Below are positions 15,239 through 23,044 of a stretch of 33,954 nucleotides of DNA, piece after piece. A program made the position numbers and the translations under genes. Each line of letters begins with the position of its first letter. Within the stretch, counting starts at the first letter, position 1. The notes below the pieces were generated by a model. That model saw nothing but the letters and a program-made list of their open reading frames with translations. It was not told the DNA's origin and did not search any database. This DNA is from Candidatus Gastranaerophilales bacterium (GTDB taxonomy: Bacteria > Cyanobacteriota > Vampirovibrionia > Gastranaerophilales > Gastranaerophilaceae). The stretch covers positions 1 to 33,954 of the forward strand of contig CALUTF010000019.1 in the NCBI GenBank assembly GCA_944323595.1. Reading direction: 5' to 3'.

Positions 15239-16118
15239 AGAAAATTTTGACGTCACAAGGCTGACATCGTTTAAATGCGGCGGGAAGATTAAAAAGGTTA
15301 TATTTCCCGAATCCGTGGAAGAATTTGTACAGGTATTAAAAGACTATCCTGATGCAAAAGTTTTCGGCAACCTTACAAATACTCTTGTTTCATCAGACGG
15401 ATATTCAGGTACAATCATCCTGACAACCAAAATGACAAACTTCCGTTTTAACGGAAACAAAGTTGAAGCAGAATGCGGTTTAAAAGGTGCAAAGCTTTCT
15501 CAGGCTGCAGAAGAAAAAGGGTTGAGCGGACTGGAATTTATGATAGCATTCCCAGGAACAATAGGCGGGGAAGTTTTTATGAATGCCGGCGCACACGGAC
15601 AAAATATTGCCGGCTGTTTTGTGGAAGCAAAGTGCTACAATCCGGAGTCCGGCGTTATAACAATGAAAAAAGACGACATGAATTTTTCTTACAGAACCTC
15701 TGTCTGCCAGACAAAAAATTTGATTGTTCTAAGCGCTGTATTTGAACTTCAACCGGCATCAGCAGAGGATATAAAAGCAAAAATGGATGAAAATCTGCAT
15801 TTCAGAAAAACCCATCAACCGTCGCTTACCCTCCCGAATTGCGGAAGCGTTTTCAGAAATCCTGAGGGAAATTCCTCAGGCAGGCTGCTTGAACAGGCAG
15901 GAGTCAAAGGTTATACATCAGGAGGTGCCAGAGTTTGGGAGAACCATGCAAACTTCATTATAAATCAAGGCGGCTCTTCATCTGATATTTTGAATGTCAT
16001 TCAAAAAATGAGAAACAGCGTGAGAGAAAAGTTTAATATAGAACTAAAACCGGAAGTAAGATTTCTCGGTGATAACAGTAAAGAGGTAGAAATATGCAAA
16101 GATTTGAAAATCATATAG
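15228..16118 (+). CDS. murB: UDP-N-acetylenolpyruvoylglucosamine reductase MurB
   Basis: MurB is an FAD enzyme that reduces the MurA product to UDP-MurNAc with NADPH. I set the start at the TTG at 15228, which overlaps murC by 11 nt and has AAGGAG 10 nt upstream; a longer frame from 15165 would merely run through the murC coding sequence. The 296-residue product shows AFPGTIGGEVFMNAGAHG (108-124), SYRTS with R156, GSVFRNP with the proton-donor S207, and PEVRFLG with E276, the expected active-site residues. The SGGARVWENHANFI stretch (231-244) follows the catalytic Ser region. The usual FAD-loop GxGSN appears as GNLTNTL. Confidence 0.95.
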   Translation: MLVEENFDVTRLTSFKCGGKIKKVIFPESVEEFVQVLKDYPDAKVFGNLTNTLVSSDGYSGTIILTTKMTNFRFNGNKVEAECGLKGAKLSQAAEEKGLSGLEFMIAFPGTIGGEVFMNAGAHGQNIAGCFVEAKCYNPESGVITMKKDDMNFSYRTSVCQTKNLIVLSAVFELQPASAEDIKAKMDENLHFRKTHQPSLTLPNCGSVFRNPEGNSSGRLLEQAGVKGYTSGGARVWENHANFIINQGGSSSDILNVIQKMRNSVREKFNIELKPEVRFLGDNSKEVEICKDLKII

Positions 16119-17044
16119 ATAAGAATGCAAAAATAGCTGTATTATGCGGCGGGATGTCTTCTGAAAAAGAAATTTCAATGCGTTCCGGTAAAGGCTGCTA
16201 CGAAGCATTAAAAAGATTAGGCTTTAATAATGCCGAACTGGTTGTAGTCGACAGAAATATTGCAGAGACTTTAAAAAACGGAAAGTACGATTACGCCTAT
16301 AATGCCCTGCACGGCAAATATGGTGAAGACGGCTGTATACAGGGTCTACTTGAAATCCTCCAGATTCCATACACAGGCTGCGGGGTTATGGCAAGTTCTC
16401 TTTGTATGAACAAAGAATATACAAAAAGAATTCTTGCGACCTGCAAAGATATTCCGCTGATTAAATCAGTTTTTGTAAGAAAAGGTGAAGATGTTGTTGA
16501 GGCTTGCAAAGATTTAACATATCCATTAATAACAAAACCTGTATGCGAAGGGTCCAGCTTCGGGATGACTAAGGTAAATTCGCCCGAGGAATTGAAAGCC
16601 GCGTATGAAGAAGCCGCAAAATATAATGATGACGTTTTAATAGAAGAATTTATCAACGGATTTTTTGTAACCGTCGGCGTGCTTGAATATGAGGGTAAAA
16701 ATTTTGCCACAGAAATTCTTGAAATCATCCCTAAAAATGAATGGTATGACTTTGAAGCCAAATATACAAAAGGAATGTCAGAATTTATTCTTCCGGCAGA
16801 ATTGGATGAAGAAACTACAAAACTGGTAAAAGAAATTTCGGTAAAAGCCCACGAAACTGCAGGCTGCAGAGGCGTTTCACGTGTAGATTTTATGATTAAG
16901 GATAACAAACCTTATTTTCTTGAAATCAACACTTCTCCCGGAATGACTGAAACCAGCGATTTACCGGCACAATCAAACGCTATGGGCATAGATTATGACA
17001 ATCTTGTGTTACTTATAATGAACAGCGCAGGCTTAAATAAATAA
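16094..17044 (+). CDS. ddl: D-alanine-D-alanine ligase
   Basis: Joins two D-Ala molecules with ATP to give the dipeptide end of the peptidoglycan stem. The 316-residue protein has an ATP-grasp fold: LCGGMSSEKEISMRSG (17-32), HGKYGEDG (73-80), the EGSSFGMTKV loop (152-161), YDFEAKY omega loop (218-224), and the metal-binding end FLEINTSPGMT. The last Tyr of the omega loop (Y224) matches the residue that sets D-Ala preference; Phe there gives D-Lac ligases, so vancomycin-type depsipeptide synthesis is not expected. It starts at ATG 16094, inside murB by 25 nt, with GAGG about 9 nt upstream. Alr at 27002 would supply its substrate. Confidence 0.96.
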   Translation: MQRFENHIDKNAKIAVLCGGMSSEKEISMRSGKGCYEALKRLGFNNAELVVVDRNIAETLKNGKYDYAYNALHGKYGEDGCIQGLLEILQIPYTGCGVMASSLCMNKEYTKRILATCKDIPLIKSVFVRKGEDVVEACKDLTYPLITKPVCEGSSFGMTKVNSPEELKAAYEEAAKYNDDVLIEEFINGFFVTVGVLEYEGKNFATEILEIIPKNEWYDFEAKYTKGMSEFILPAELDEETTKLVKEISVKAHETAGCRGVSRVDFMIKDNKPYFLEINTSPGMTETSDLPAQSNAMGIDYDNLVLLIMNSAGLNK

Positions 17045-17919
17045 TGGATGAATTCGAAAACAATCAGGAATGTCCGACTGAAGAAGATATTCTTGAAGCA
17101 AAAAAAGTTAAAAAAATTCAACGGGAACGCCAGATTCGCAAAGGCAGAATGTGGCAGGAGCGTATCCGCGGGATTTTTCGTTTTTTTGTAAGTATAGGGA
17201 TTATTTGTCTGTTAATATTTCTGGTGGACTTGCCGCAATGGTATCTGGATAAATCGTCTTTCAAAGTTTATAATCCGGATAATGTCGGCATTGTCGGGAA
17301 TAAAATAGTTCCCTCCGCAAAAATTTTCAAAGTTTTACATGATATAGATGTCCCGAATGTTCCGATGTTTCTGTTTAGAACAGGGGAAATTCAAAACAGA
17401 ATTCTTAAACTCGGACCTGTAGACGAAGTCTATATCAGACGTTATGCTTTTCCTGCCAGACTTGATATCATAGTGAGAGAAAAAATTCCGTCAGTCGTAA
17501 TAGCTCCTGATGAAAAGGTTCAGCCTGTTGCATTCTTTACAAAAGACGGAACGCTTGTAGGACGTGAATATCTCCCTCTCCCGCAGGAATATAAAACAAT
17601 AAAAGTACTCTCCTACGGAAACAAAGGCGATGACTACCATAAATGGAACAAAGAAAGAATACAAAAAATTGAAAAAATTGTCAGATACATAGAAACCTAC
17701 TCAAAAGAACCTGTTCTCTATCTGGATTTCAGAAACCCGAATGATATTTACGCTGAAATTAAAACAGTAAAAATCCGTCTTGGAAAACTTGATGAAACTG
17801 TTTTTGAAAGAATTGAACGGATACCGTCAATTCTGCCGCAGGTAAAACTTATGGATACAAAAATTAAGTATCTGGATTTGAGCTGGGAAAAAGTTAATTA
17901 CATAAAACTTGATGAATAG
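17044..17919 (+). CDS. ftsQ: Cell-division protein FtsQ/DivIB
   Basis: A 291-residue bitopic membrane protein: a basic cytoplasmic tail (1-44), one transmembrane helix (about 46-62, FFVSIGIICLLIFLVDL), then a POTRA-type domain (FKVYNPDNVGIVGNKIVPSAKIFKVL, with later RRYAFPARLDIIVREKIPSVVI) and the FtsQ domain. It belongs to the divisome and links septal wall synthesis to the Z ring. Its ATG overlaps the ddl stop codon (TAATG), implying coupled translation. The order murC-murB-ddl-ftsQ is the classic division/wall cluster, but ftsA and ftsZ do not follow; nadE does. Sequence is diverged, as usual for FtsQ, so the call rests on architecture and position. Confidence 0.88.
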   Translation: MDEFENNQECPTEEDILEAKKVKKIQRERQIRKGRMWQERIRGIFRFFVSIGIICLLIFLVDLPQWYLDKSSFKVYNPDNVGIVGNKIVPSAKIFKVLHDIDVPNVPMFLFRTGEIQNRILKLGPVDEVYIRRYAFPARLDIIVREKIPSVVIAPDEKVQPVAFFTKDGTLVGREYLPLPQEYKTIKVLSYGNKGDDYHKWNKERIQKIEKIVRYIETYSKEPVLYLDFRNPNDIYAEIKTVKIRLGKLDETVFERIERIPSILPQVKLMDTKIKYLDLSWEKVNYIKLDE

Positions 17920-17934
17920 CAGGAGTATAAAATT

Positions 17935-19347
17935 ATGAACATAGCGATTGCACAAACTAAATATAAAACAGGGGACTTTGAATTTAATTTCAATTCCATA
18001 ACTGAAAAAGTTAACCAAACAGATGCAGACCTTGTCATATTTCCGGAAGCTGATTTGTATGATATCGGCGGCAGAGATTTGCTTTTAGACAGCAAAGTTC
18101 AGGAATGCCAGATAAAATTTTATGACAGACTTGCACAAAAACAATTTGACAAAGCAATTCTCATAGGTGATATTCTAATCCGGAATGGCGAGGTAATAGT
18201 TTCAGAAGACGGATTTTTTGATATTAACGGTGCAAAAGTCTACGTTGCTGATGAATACAGCGATGATGTAATTTGTGATTTATACGTTCTTGCAAAAAAC
18301 AGTTATTTTGCCATTGACAAATATACAGAATTTGTTGAAAGCATTAATACAAATAATAATTTTGTTTATATTAACGCTCTCGGAATAGCAGATTACAATG
18401 TATTTGCTGGCGGAAGTTTTGCCAAAAACAGAGAAAACGAAATTACAATGCAGGCACCTCTGTGCAAAGAATTTATCAGCAAAGTTGATTTTTCTGCTCC
18501 TACAGAGTTCAAAGAAGTACCGATGGAACAGCAGGTAATTGATGTAACAACATTCGCACTTAAGGAATACTGTGAGAATACAGGTATTAAAAAAGTTGTG
18601 CTTGGGCTATCAGGCGGGATAGACAGTGCGCTGACTGCTGCACTTGCAGTAAAAGCTTTAGGCTCTGAAAATGTATTCGGTATAATGATGCCGAGTATGT
18701 ATTCTTCTGACGGCAGTGTTCTGGATTCTGTAGAACTTGCAAACAACCTCGGAATAAGGACCGAAAAACATTCTATTACGCCGCTTTTTGAAAACTTTAT
18801 GGAAAAAATTGCGCATGAGAAAAAAGGAGATTTAGCGGAAGAAAATTTACAGGCAAGATTAAGAGCCTTAATCTTGATGTTTTTCTCAAACCGCGGGGGA
18901 TATCTTCTGCTCTCTACCGGCAACAAATCAGAAAGCGCAATGGGATTTGGAACGCTTTACGGCGATCTCGCAGGCGGCTACAATATGATTTGTGACCTGA
19001 CAAAAACAAACGTATACAAAGTTGCAAATTATATTAATAAAGACGGAGAAATTATTCCGCAGGCTATTATTGATAAAGCACCATCTGCAGAACTTCATCC
19101 GGGGCAAAAAGATCAGGACAGACTTCCGGAGTACGCAATTCTGGATGATATTATTGAAATGTATTTTGAACAAAATATTCCGGCAGAAGAAATTTACAAG
19201 AAATACAATAAACCGGTTGTTGACGAAGTTATCAAAAAAACATACAGAATGGCTTACAAACGCAAACAATGCTGCATAGGAACACGCCTTACGGAACGCT
19301 CATTCCTTGCAGGGATTGATTTGCCAATTGTTCAAAAATTTTATTAA
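17935..19347 (+). CDS. nadE: NAD+ synthetase with degenerate glutaminase domain
   Basis: NadE converts deamido-NAD to NAD+ with ATP and ammonia. The synthetase domain (about 200-470) is intact: LGLSGGIDSALTAAL with the P-loop at 226-231, LQARLRALILMFFSNRGGYLLLSTGNKSE, and ELHPGQKDQDRLPEY. The N-terminal 185 residues look like the nitrilase-type glutaminase domain (FPEADLYDIGGRDLL with E38, and NFVYINALG followed by GGSF). It is shortened, however, and where the catalytic cysteine motif ICED is expected it reads YVADEY, so Cys is replaced by Ala105. The Lys of the triad also lacks a clear counterpart. The total of 470 residues is well below the usual glutamine-dependent enzyme. It probably uses free ammonia. 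It follows ftsQ by 15 nt; AGGAG precedes the start. Confidence 0.92.
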   Translation: MNIAIAQTKYKTGDFEFNFNSITEKVNQTDADLVIFPEADLYDIGGRDLLLDSKVQECQIKFYDRLAQKQFDKAILIGDILIRNGEVIVSEDGFFDINGAKVYVADEYSDDVICDLYVLAKNSYFAIDKYTEFVESINTNNNFVYINALGIADYNVFAGGSFAKNRENEITMQAPLCKEFISKVDFSAPTEFKEVPMEQQVIDVTTFALKEYCENTGIKKVVLGLSGGIDSALTAALAVKALGSENVFGIMMPSMYSSDGSVLDSVELANNLGIRTEKHSITPLFENFMEKIAHEKKGDLAEENLQARLRALILMFFSNRGGYLLLSTGNKSESAMGFGTLYGDLAGGYNMICDLTKTNVYKVANYINKDGEIIPQAIIDKAPSAELHPGQKDQDRLPEYAILDDIIEMYFEQNIPAEEIYKKYNKPVVDEVIKKTYRMAYKRKQCCIGTRLTERSFLAGIDLPIVQKFY

Positions 19348-19368
19348 CGTTCATATTCTTGCAATATA

Positions 19369-19403
19369 AAAGATGATTACCTTTTCTACGGGTAATCATC
19401 TTT
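19369..19403 (+). terminator. Long perfect hairpin after nadE
   Basis: A 13-bp perfect stem (19369-19381 with 19391-19403) and a 9-nt loop, 22 nt after the nadE stop. It ends in TTT only, so it is a weak intrinsic terminator or a 3'-end-stabilising structure. Confidence 0.7.
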
Positions 19404-19488
19404 GAATGCCAGCATCATGTACAAAAATTACAAATCGCTGGACAAACTTGCATCTGCTCCGGAAAAACCGCGAAGAGAAATAAAACAA

Positions 19489-19518
19489 AACGGCTTATTT
19501 TATATAAAACAAGCCGTT
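19489..19518 (-). terminator. Terminator of the EF-hand gene
   Basis: AACGGCTT (19489-19496) pairs with AAGCCGTT (19511-19518), extended by further A/T pairs in the loop. On the minus strand it is followed by a T-rich tract, so it ends the EF-hand transcript. Between this and the nadE hairpin (19404-19488) I see nothing else. Confidence 0.75.
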
Positions 19519-19562
19519 AAATTTTTCCCTTTTTAATGTTACTAAGTTTTAGTTATAATATA

Positions 19563-20114
19563 TTAACCGTTAATATTCTTGTATTTATAGCTCAACATAC
19601 TGTATGTATCTGAATCTGAAGATGATGAATCATCTCCGTAGAATGTTGACATATTAGTTGCCATCTGATGGTTAAATTTATCAACCATTTCCTGCTTTGA
19701 AGCATCAACCTGATATGCTGAAATTTCTGCATTTGTAACATATCCGTCATGGTTTGTGTCGATGGCATCAAAATTTTCAAGCACCATAGTAAGCGTATCA
19801 GAGGACATGCCGGACATCATTAGTTGTGATAAATCCTGTCTTGACAGTCCTTTTGATGACATCTGGTTTGTGAGATTAGTCATTTCTGTCGGACTTATGA
19901 TGCCGTCCTCATCTTTATCAATATTATTGAAGTTAGTTTCAAGATAAGACGCAAATGTCTGATTTAGATATAAATTATTTTTAGAATCACCTCTTGCCTC
20001 GTTAATTCCCTCCAGTGTGACACCATCCGGAGAAAGCTGTGAAAGATATGAAAATGTATTGGTAAGCCCTGAATAAAATCCGGCAAATAGTGATGAACCA
20101 TTATAATTAGCCAT
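19563..20114 (-). CDS. EF-hand calcium-binding protein
   Basis: A 183-residue acidic, Ser/Asn-rich protein with two canonical EF-hand loops: DKDEDGIISPTE (66-77) and DTNHDGYVTNAE (119-130), each with Asp/Asn at positions 1, 3 and 5, Gly at 6, a hydrophobic residue at 8 and Glu at 12. They flank a helical segment (LTNQMSSKGLSRQDLSQLMM). There is no classical signal peptide or membrane segment, so location is uncertain. The Gly/Asn/Ser N-terminus and the Ser/Asp-rich tail (DDSSSSDSDTYSM) look disordered. The role is unknown; calcium sensing or a calcium-stabilised surface protein are options. It has a strong Shine-Dalgarno site (AGGAGG, 6 nt before ATG) and its own terminator. Confidence 0.85.
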   Translation of the reverse strand: MANYNGSSLFAGFYSGLTNTFSYLSQLSPDGVTLEGINEARGDSKNNLYLNQTFASYLETNFNNIDKDEDGIISPTEMTNLTNQMSSKGLSRQDLSQLMMSGMSSDTLTMVLENFDAIDTNHDGYVTNAEISAYQVDASKQEMVDKFNHQMATNMSTFYGDDSSSSDSDTYSMLSYKYKNING

Positions 20115-20295
20115 TGTCTAGCCTCCTGCTTTCTACTTTTTCTTATCTTAATGATATTTTGCAAAAAGTCAAACATTCATATAGATGATTTTTCTCAATG
20201 TAAAAATATGTAACGAAATAAATAAAAACACTAAAGTTTTACTAAGAATAAACCGATTACATATATGTACAACAGTTTAATAAGGAGTGTGTAAC

Positions 20296-20505
20296 ATGGA
20301 AGACAAAAAAATTCTTGATATGGAAGATATGATGGTGGATTATGCAGAAATGACAAGCTTTGATTTTAATTCACTTGATTACAGACAAATGCAGGAGTTA
20401 CAAAAAATTACTGAAGGTGACTATGCAAACCAGCCTTATGCTTTTAAATACGGCAAGTTTGATTTAGTTGATTTATTCCACTCTTTTATCTCACAAAAAG
20501 ATTAA
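20296..20505 (+). CDS. Small acidic protein of unknown function
   Basis: A 69-residue acidic protein, rich in Met, Asp and Tyr (MEDMMVDYAEMTSFDFNSLD), that I do not recognise. I chose the ATG at 20296, which has AAGGAG 8 nt upstream; a GTG three codons earlier overlaps that site and is unlikely. No membrane segment or signal peptide is seen. A second small gene follows 33 nt later with no terminator between, so they probably form a two-gene operon ending at the hairpin at 20849. The long 5' region (20115-20295) has an ACATATATGT palindrome near 20263 that could be an operator. Confidence 0.6.
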   Translation: MEDKKILDMEDMMVDYAEMTSFDFNSLDYRQMQELQKITEGDYANQPYAFKYGKFDLVDLFHSFISQKD

Positions 20506-20538
20506 AAACAGTCTAAATAAAAATTAAGGATATGTGAA

Positions 20539-20817
20539 ATGAACGAAGAAAAGTATTTATTCAACAAAAATTGTTTTCTTCCGAGCTGGGGCATAGACGA
20601 TATTGAACCTCATTTCCCGGACGAAGATACTGAAGAATCCAGTCCTGTGGAGGCAGAAATTCAAACAGCAGCGGTATACATTCCGCATCGTAAAAGCCTT
20701 GCGACCTTGTTAGCTGAACTGGAAGAGATAAAAAATTCAATAGAAGATATTAAAGCCAGACAATGGCACCTTGCAAAACTCATGAAATTCCACAAGGAGG
20801 GCTTTGCAAGACAATAA
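20539..20817 (+). CDS. Small coiled-coil protein of unknown function
   Basis: A 92-residue protein that I do not recognise. The first half is acidic and Pro-rich (EPHFPDEDTEESSPVEAE, probably disordered). The second half is a heptad-like helix (LATLLAELEEIKNSIEDIKA and on to about residue 88) likely to form a coiled coil. There is no membrane segment. Shine-Dalgarno AAGGA is about 9 nt before ATG. It is the second gene of a short operon ending in a strong terminator. Its helix could mediate oligomerisation or partner binding, for instance with the preceding small protein; that is a guess from adjacency. Confidence 0.62.
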   Translation: MNEEKYLFNKNCFLPSWGIDDIEPHFPDEDTEESSPVEAEIQTAAVYIPHRKSLATLLAELEEIKNSIEDIKARQWHLAKLMKFHKEGFARQ

Positions 20818-20848
20818 GAGAACGGACTAGCAGATTTGGCGGATTTGT

Positions 20849-20885
20849 AAGCCGGTAGAAGTCTCAGAACTTTTACCGGCTTTTT
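20849..20885 (+). terminator. Strong terminator after the two small genes
   Basis: A roughly 14-bp stem (20849-20862 with 20869-20882, AAGCCGGTA core, one G-T pair) with a 6-nt loop and a T-run. It may also protect against read-through from the convergent flavoprotein gene. Confidence 0.9.
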
Positions 20886-20910
20886 GTGTTTTACTTAAAA
20901 ACTTTATTTG

Positions 20911-21453
20911 TTAGATATTTTTACCGAGGTTATAAGCCTGTTGAAGCAGTTGCGGATGGTTTTCGGCATCAGACGGATTATTAAGTCCGCCGCCGCTGAC
21001 ATACCCGCAGAACTTTACACCGTCAAAACAGGCTATCCAGCCGTTCACGCCGTTAATAACAGTTTGTGCAACATCATCGCCGTCATCTGCTGAGGCTGTT
21101 ATCAGATATACTTCTCTAAATTTATAGTCAGAACAGAATAATGAATTTGCTCTGTCTATAACCGTTTTCATCTGCCCGCACATTTCATAGTAATACACAG
21201 GAGTTGCCCATACTATAACATCCGAATTCTTGATTTTTTCAGTTATATCATTTGCATCATCATTAATGACACAATGTCCAATTTTCTGACAGGCAAGACA
21301 TCCTTTACAGAATTTGATATCCTTATCTTTTAATGAAACAAATTCAACCTCATGTCCTGCATCTTTTGCACCTTTTTCAGCTTCTTTGGCAAGAATTTCC
21401 GAATTGCTGTTATTTCTTATACTTGTTGATATAATCAATACTTTTTTCGCCAT
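20911..21453 (-). CDS. Flavodoxin-fold FMN protein with iron-sulfur-type cysteine motif
   Basis: A 180-residue NAD(P)H-dependent FMN reductase/iron-sulfur flavoprotein family member. KKVLIISTSIRNNSNSE (3-19) is the FMN phosphate loop and WATPVYYYEMCGQMKTVIDR the second FMN motif. C49, C52, C55 and C61 (CKGCLACQKIGHC, spacing C-x2-C-x2-C-x5-C) match the compact cysteine motif of archaeal and anaerobic iron-sulfur flavoproteins that bind a [4Fe-4S] cluster. It probably moves electrons from NAD(P)H or ferredoxin to small acceptors such as oxygen or quinones. I use the ATG at 21453, with GGAG about 6 nt upstream, not an ATG 13 codons earlier whose extension is not conserved in the fold. Convergent with the small-gene operon. 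Confidence 0.85.
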   Translation of the reverse strand: MAKKVLIISTSIRNNSNSEILAKEAEKGAKDAGHEVEFVSLKDKDIKFCKGCLACQKIGHCVINDDANDITEKIKNSDVIVWATPVYYYEMCGQMKTVIDRANSLFCSDYKFREVYLITASADDGDDVAQTVINGVNGWIACFDGVKFCGYVSGGGLNNPSDAENHPQLLQQAYNLGKNI

Positions 21454-21563
21454 CTCTTTCTCCTGTATTTTCTGTACTATCCTGCACATCAATTAGTTTA
21501 TAATATACGGTGAAGAATAGCAAATACTTATCAAGAATATTCATTTATGCCTTAAAAGTATGA

Positions 21564-22136
21564 TTAATCCGGCATTACATTTTTCAAAAAACTCGCCGGA
21601 TTCCCGCAGACAATAGTATTTGGCTCAACATTTTTTGTAACAACGGAACCCGCACCGATAATAGCACCGTCACCGATTTCTACCCCCGGTAGAATTGTTG
21701 AATCTGAACCTACCCAGACATTCTTACCCAGAATAACCGGAGCAGGCAGCATATTTGCTCTTGTTTCAGGATTTAAATCGTGGTTCAAAGTCGCAATTGT
21801 AACATTATGTCCTATAAAACATCCGTCACCAACAGTTATGCCGCCTTGATCCTGAAAACGGCAGCAGGCATTTATAAATACATTTTTCCCGACGGTAATA
21901 TTTTTCCCGCAGTCTGTATAAAAAGGCGGAAACATCCGAAAAGACGGATCAACATCTTTTCCGGTAAGTTTTGAAAATAATTCAACAAGCTCTTCCGGAG
22001 TATGATACTTGTTGTTGATTTCCATAGTAATCTTAATTGCTTCCTGACTCAATGCATTAAAAACTTCAAATAAACCCGAAGAAGCGTCAACTTTTTTGCG
22101 GTTATTCATATAGTCAAAAAATTTTATTAAGTCCAT
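21564..22136 (-). CDS. Hexapeptide-repeat O-acetyltransferase (maltose/galactoside type)
   Basis: A 190-residue acyltransferase of the maltose O-acetyltransferase/LacA group. It has an N-terminal helical cap (about 1-75) and then a left-handed beta helix built from hexapeptide repeats (NITVGKNVFINACC, ITVGDGCFIGHNVTIAT, VEIGDGAIIGAGSVVTKNV). The catalytic His is H119 in TLNHDLNP, and GNPASFLK near the end is the family C-terminal signature. It should form a trimer and transfer acetyl from acetyl-CoA to a sugar hydroxyl; the sugar is unknown. AGGAGA lies about 10 nt before the ATG. Separate from the flavoprotein gene by about 110 nt on the same strand. Confidence 0.92.
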   Translation of the reverse strand: MDLIKFFDYMNNRKKVDASSGLFEVFNALSQEAIKITMEINNKYHTPEELVELFSKLTGKDVDPSFRMFPPFYTDCGKNITVGKNVFINACCRFQDQGGITVGDGCFIGHNVTIATLNHDLNPETRANMLPAPVILGKNVWVGSDSTILPGVEIGDGAIIGAGSVVTKNVEPNTIVCGNPASFLKNVMPD

Positions 22137-22263
22137 ATTCTTCTATCTCCTATTAAAAAAACTATCACTTGCCGGCAGGATTTTATAAACATCGTATACA
22201 GGAGATTTATAAGAAAAACTATAATATAAAAAATAATTATTGTAAAACATAAAAATATGTAAT

Positions 22264-22298
22264 TAAAAAAGCCCGCCCTGAGTAATAAGGCGGACTTT
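22264..22298 (-). terminator. Terminator of the YtxH/DUF948 cluster
   Basis: On the minus strand a GTCCGCC arm pairs with GGGCGGGC through a short loop and is followed by six T. It directly follows the last YtxH gene. Confidence 0.85.
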
Positions 22299-22319
22299 TA
22301 AACTAAATTTTTCAGGTAA

Positions 22320-22589
22320 TTAAGCTTCCTGTTCCTGTTTTTGCTGATTAATAAGGTTTTGTAATTTTTCTTTAATTTCATCGCCTTTTTTCTGCATATC
22401 AGAAACAACATCATCGGCTTTTGCCTGAATTTCTTTTACAGTTGCATCTGCACGTTTTGCAACATCTTTTGCAGTGTCTGCAATCATTGCGCGGGTTTCT
22501 TCACCGGATTTTGGAGCAAGAAGAATACCTGCTACAGCGCCTATAGCACCGCCTACCAAAAAACCTGCTAAAAATTTTGTTGCTGACAT
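22320..22589 (-). CDS. YtxH-domain small membrane protein
   Basis: An 89-residue YtxH-family protein: one N-terminal Gly-rich membrane helix (FLAGFLVGGAIGAVAGILLA, 6-25), then the family motif LAPKSGEETR (24-33), then a long charged amphipathic helix rich in Lys, Asp, Glu and Ala. These proteins are general envelope or stress-associated membrane proteins of unknown mechanism. It has a good Shine-Dalgarno (AAGGAG, about 9 nt before ATG). It is the last of four consecutive small membrane-protein genes and a shorter relative of the YtxH protein at 23045-23359. Confidence 0.87.
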   Translation of the reverse strand: MSATKFLAGFLVGGAIGAVAGILLAPKSGEETRAMIADTAKDVAKRADATVKEIQAKADDVVSDMQKKGDEIKEKLQNLINQQKQEQEA

Positions 22590-22667
22590 AATTAATTCAC
22601 TCCTTTTCTTTTATTCATATTTACTTTAATTCGTTTTACGGATTTATGCACCCCCGATTAGGGCTAG

Positions 22668-23027
22668 TTATTTTTTCGAAAATAAACCCATTACAGTGAC
22701 AAACCCTTTCATAATACCGTTGAAGAGTGATTCGGAAATCATTTTTGTTTTTCCGAAAACATTTTCCACGGCTGTTTTCAAAGAATCAACACCTTTATCT
22801 GTACTGCGAATAATAGAATTTACAGCCTCTAATGTTTCTTTGAGTTCATAAATAGCAGGCCTTAGTTCTTTATTCAAAAGTAATGATGTCTCATTTACAT
22901 TCTTTGCCAGAGTTGATAAATCATACAGGAGTTTAACCAGAAACACGCCGACAACTATTACAATAACACCGGTTGCCCAGGCGAGAAAGGTCAATCCTTG
23001 ATTTAAAGCTATTTGAGATAGTTCCAT
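22668..23027 (-). CDS. DUF948-type membrane protein
   Basis: A 119-residue protein with one N-terminal membrane helix (about 15-36, LAWATGVIVIVVGVFLVKLL) followed by a helical region typical of DUF948 (YoxC-like) proteins (LSTLAKNVNETSLLLNKELRPAIYELKETLEAVNSIIR), which resembles methyl-accepting coiled coils. The C-terminus has a second weakly hydrophobic stretch (GIMKGFVTVMGLF). The function is unknown. It starts 17 nt after the stop of the upstream YtxH gene, so the two are co-transcribed. The DUF948-YtxH combination is common in Bacillota and related groups. Confidence 0.83.
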   Translation of the reverse strand: MELSQIALNQGLTFLAWATGVIVIVVGVFLVKLLYDLSTLAKNVNETSLLLNKELRPAIYELKETLEAVNSIIRSTDKGVDSLKTAVENVFGKTKMISESLFNGIMKGFVTVMGLFSKK

Positions 23028-23044
23028 TCAATTTTTCCTTATAG

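Noticed and set aside
16297-16908. Long minus-strand frame inside ddl
   Set aside because: Shadow of the ddl gene, with a low-complexity Ser-rich translation and no start signal.
18393-18926. Long minus-strand frame inside nadE
   Set aside because: Shadow of the intact synthetase coding region on the other strand.
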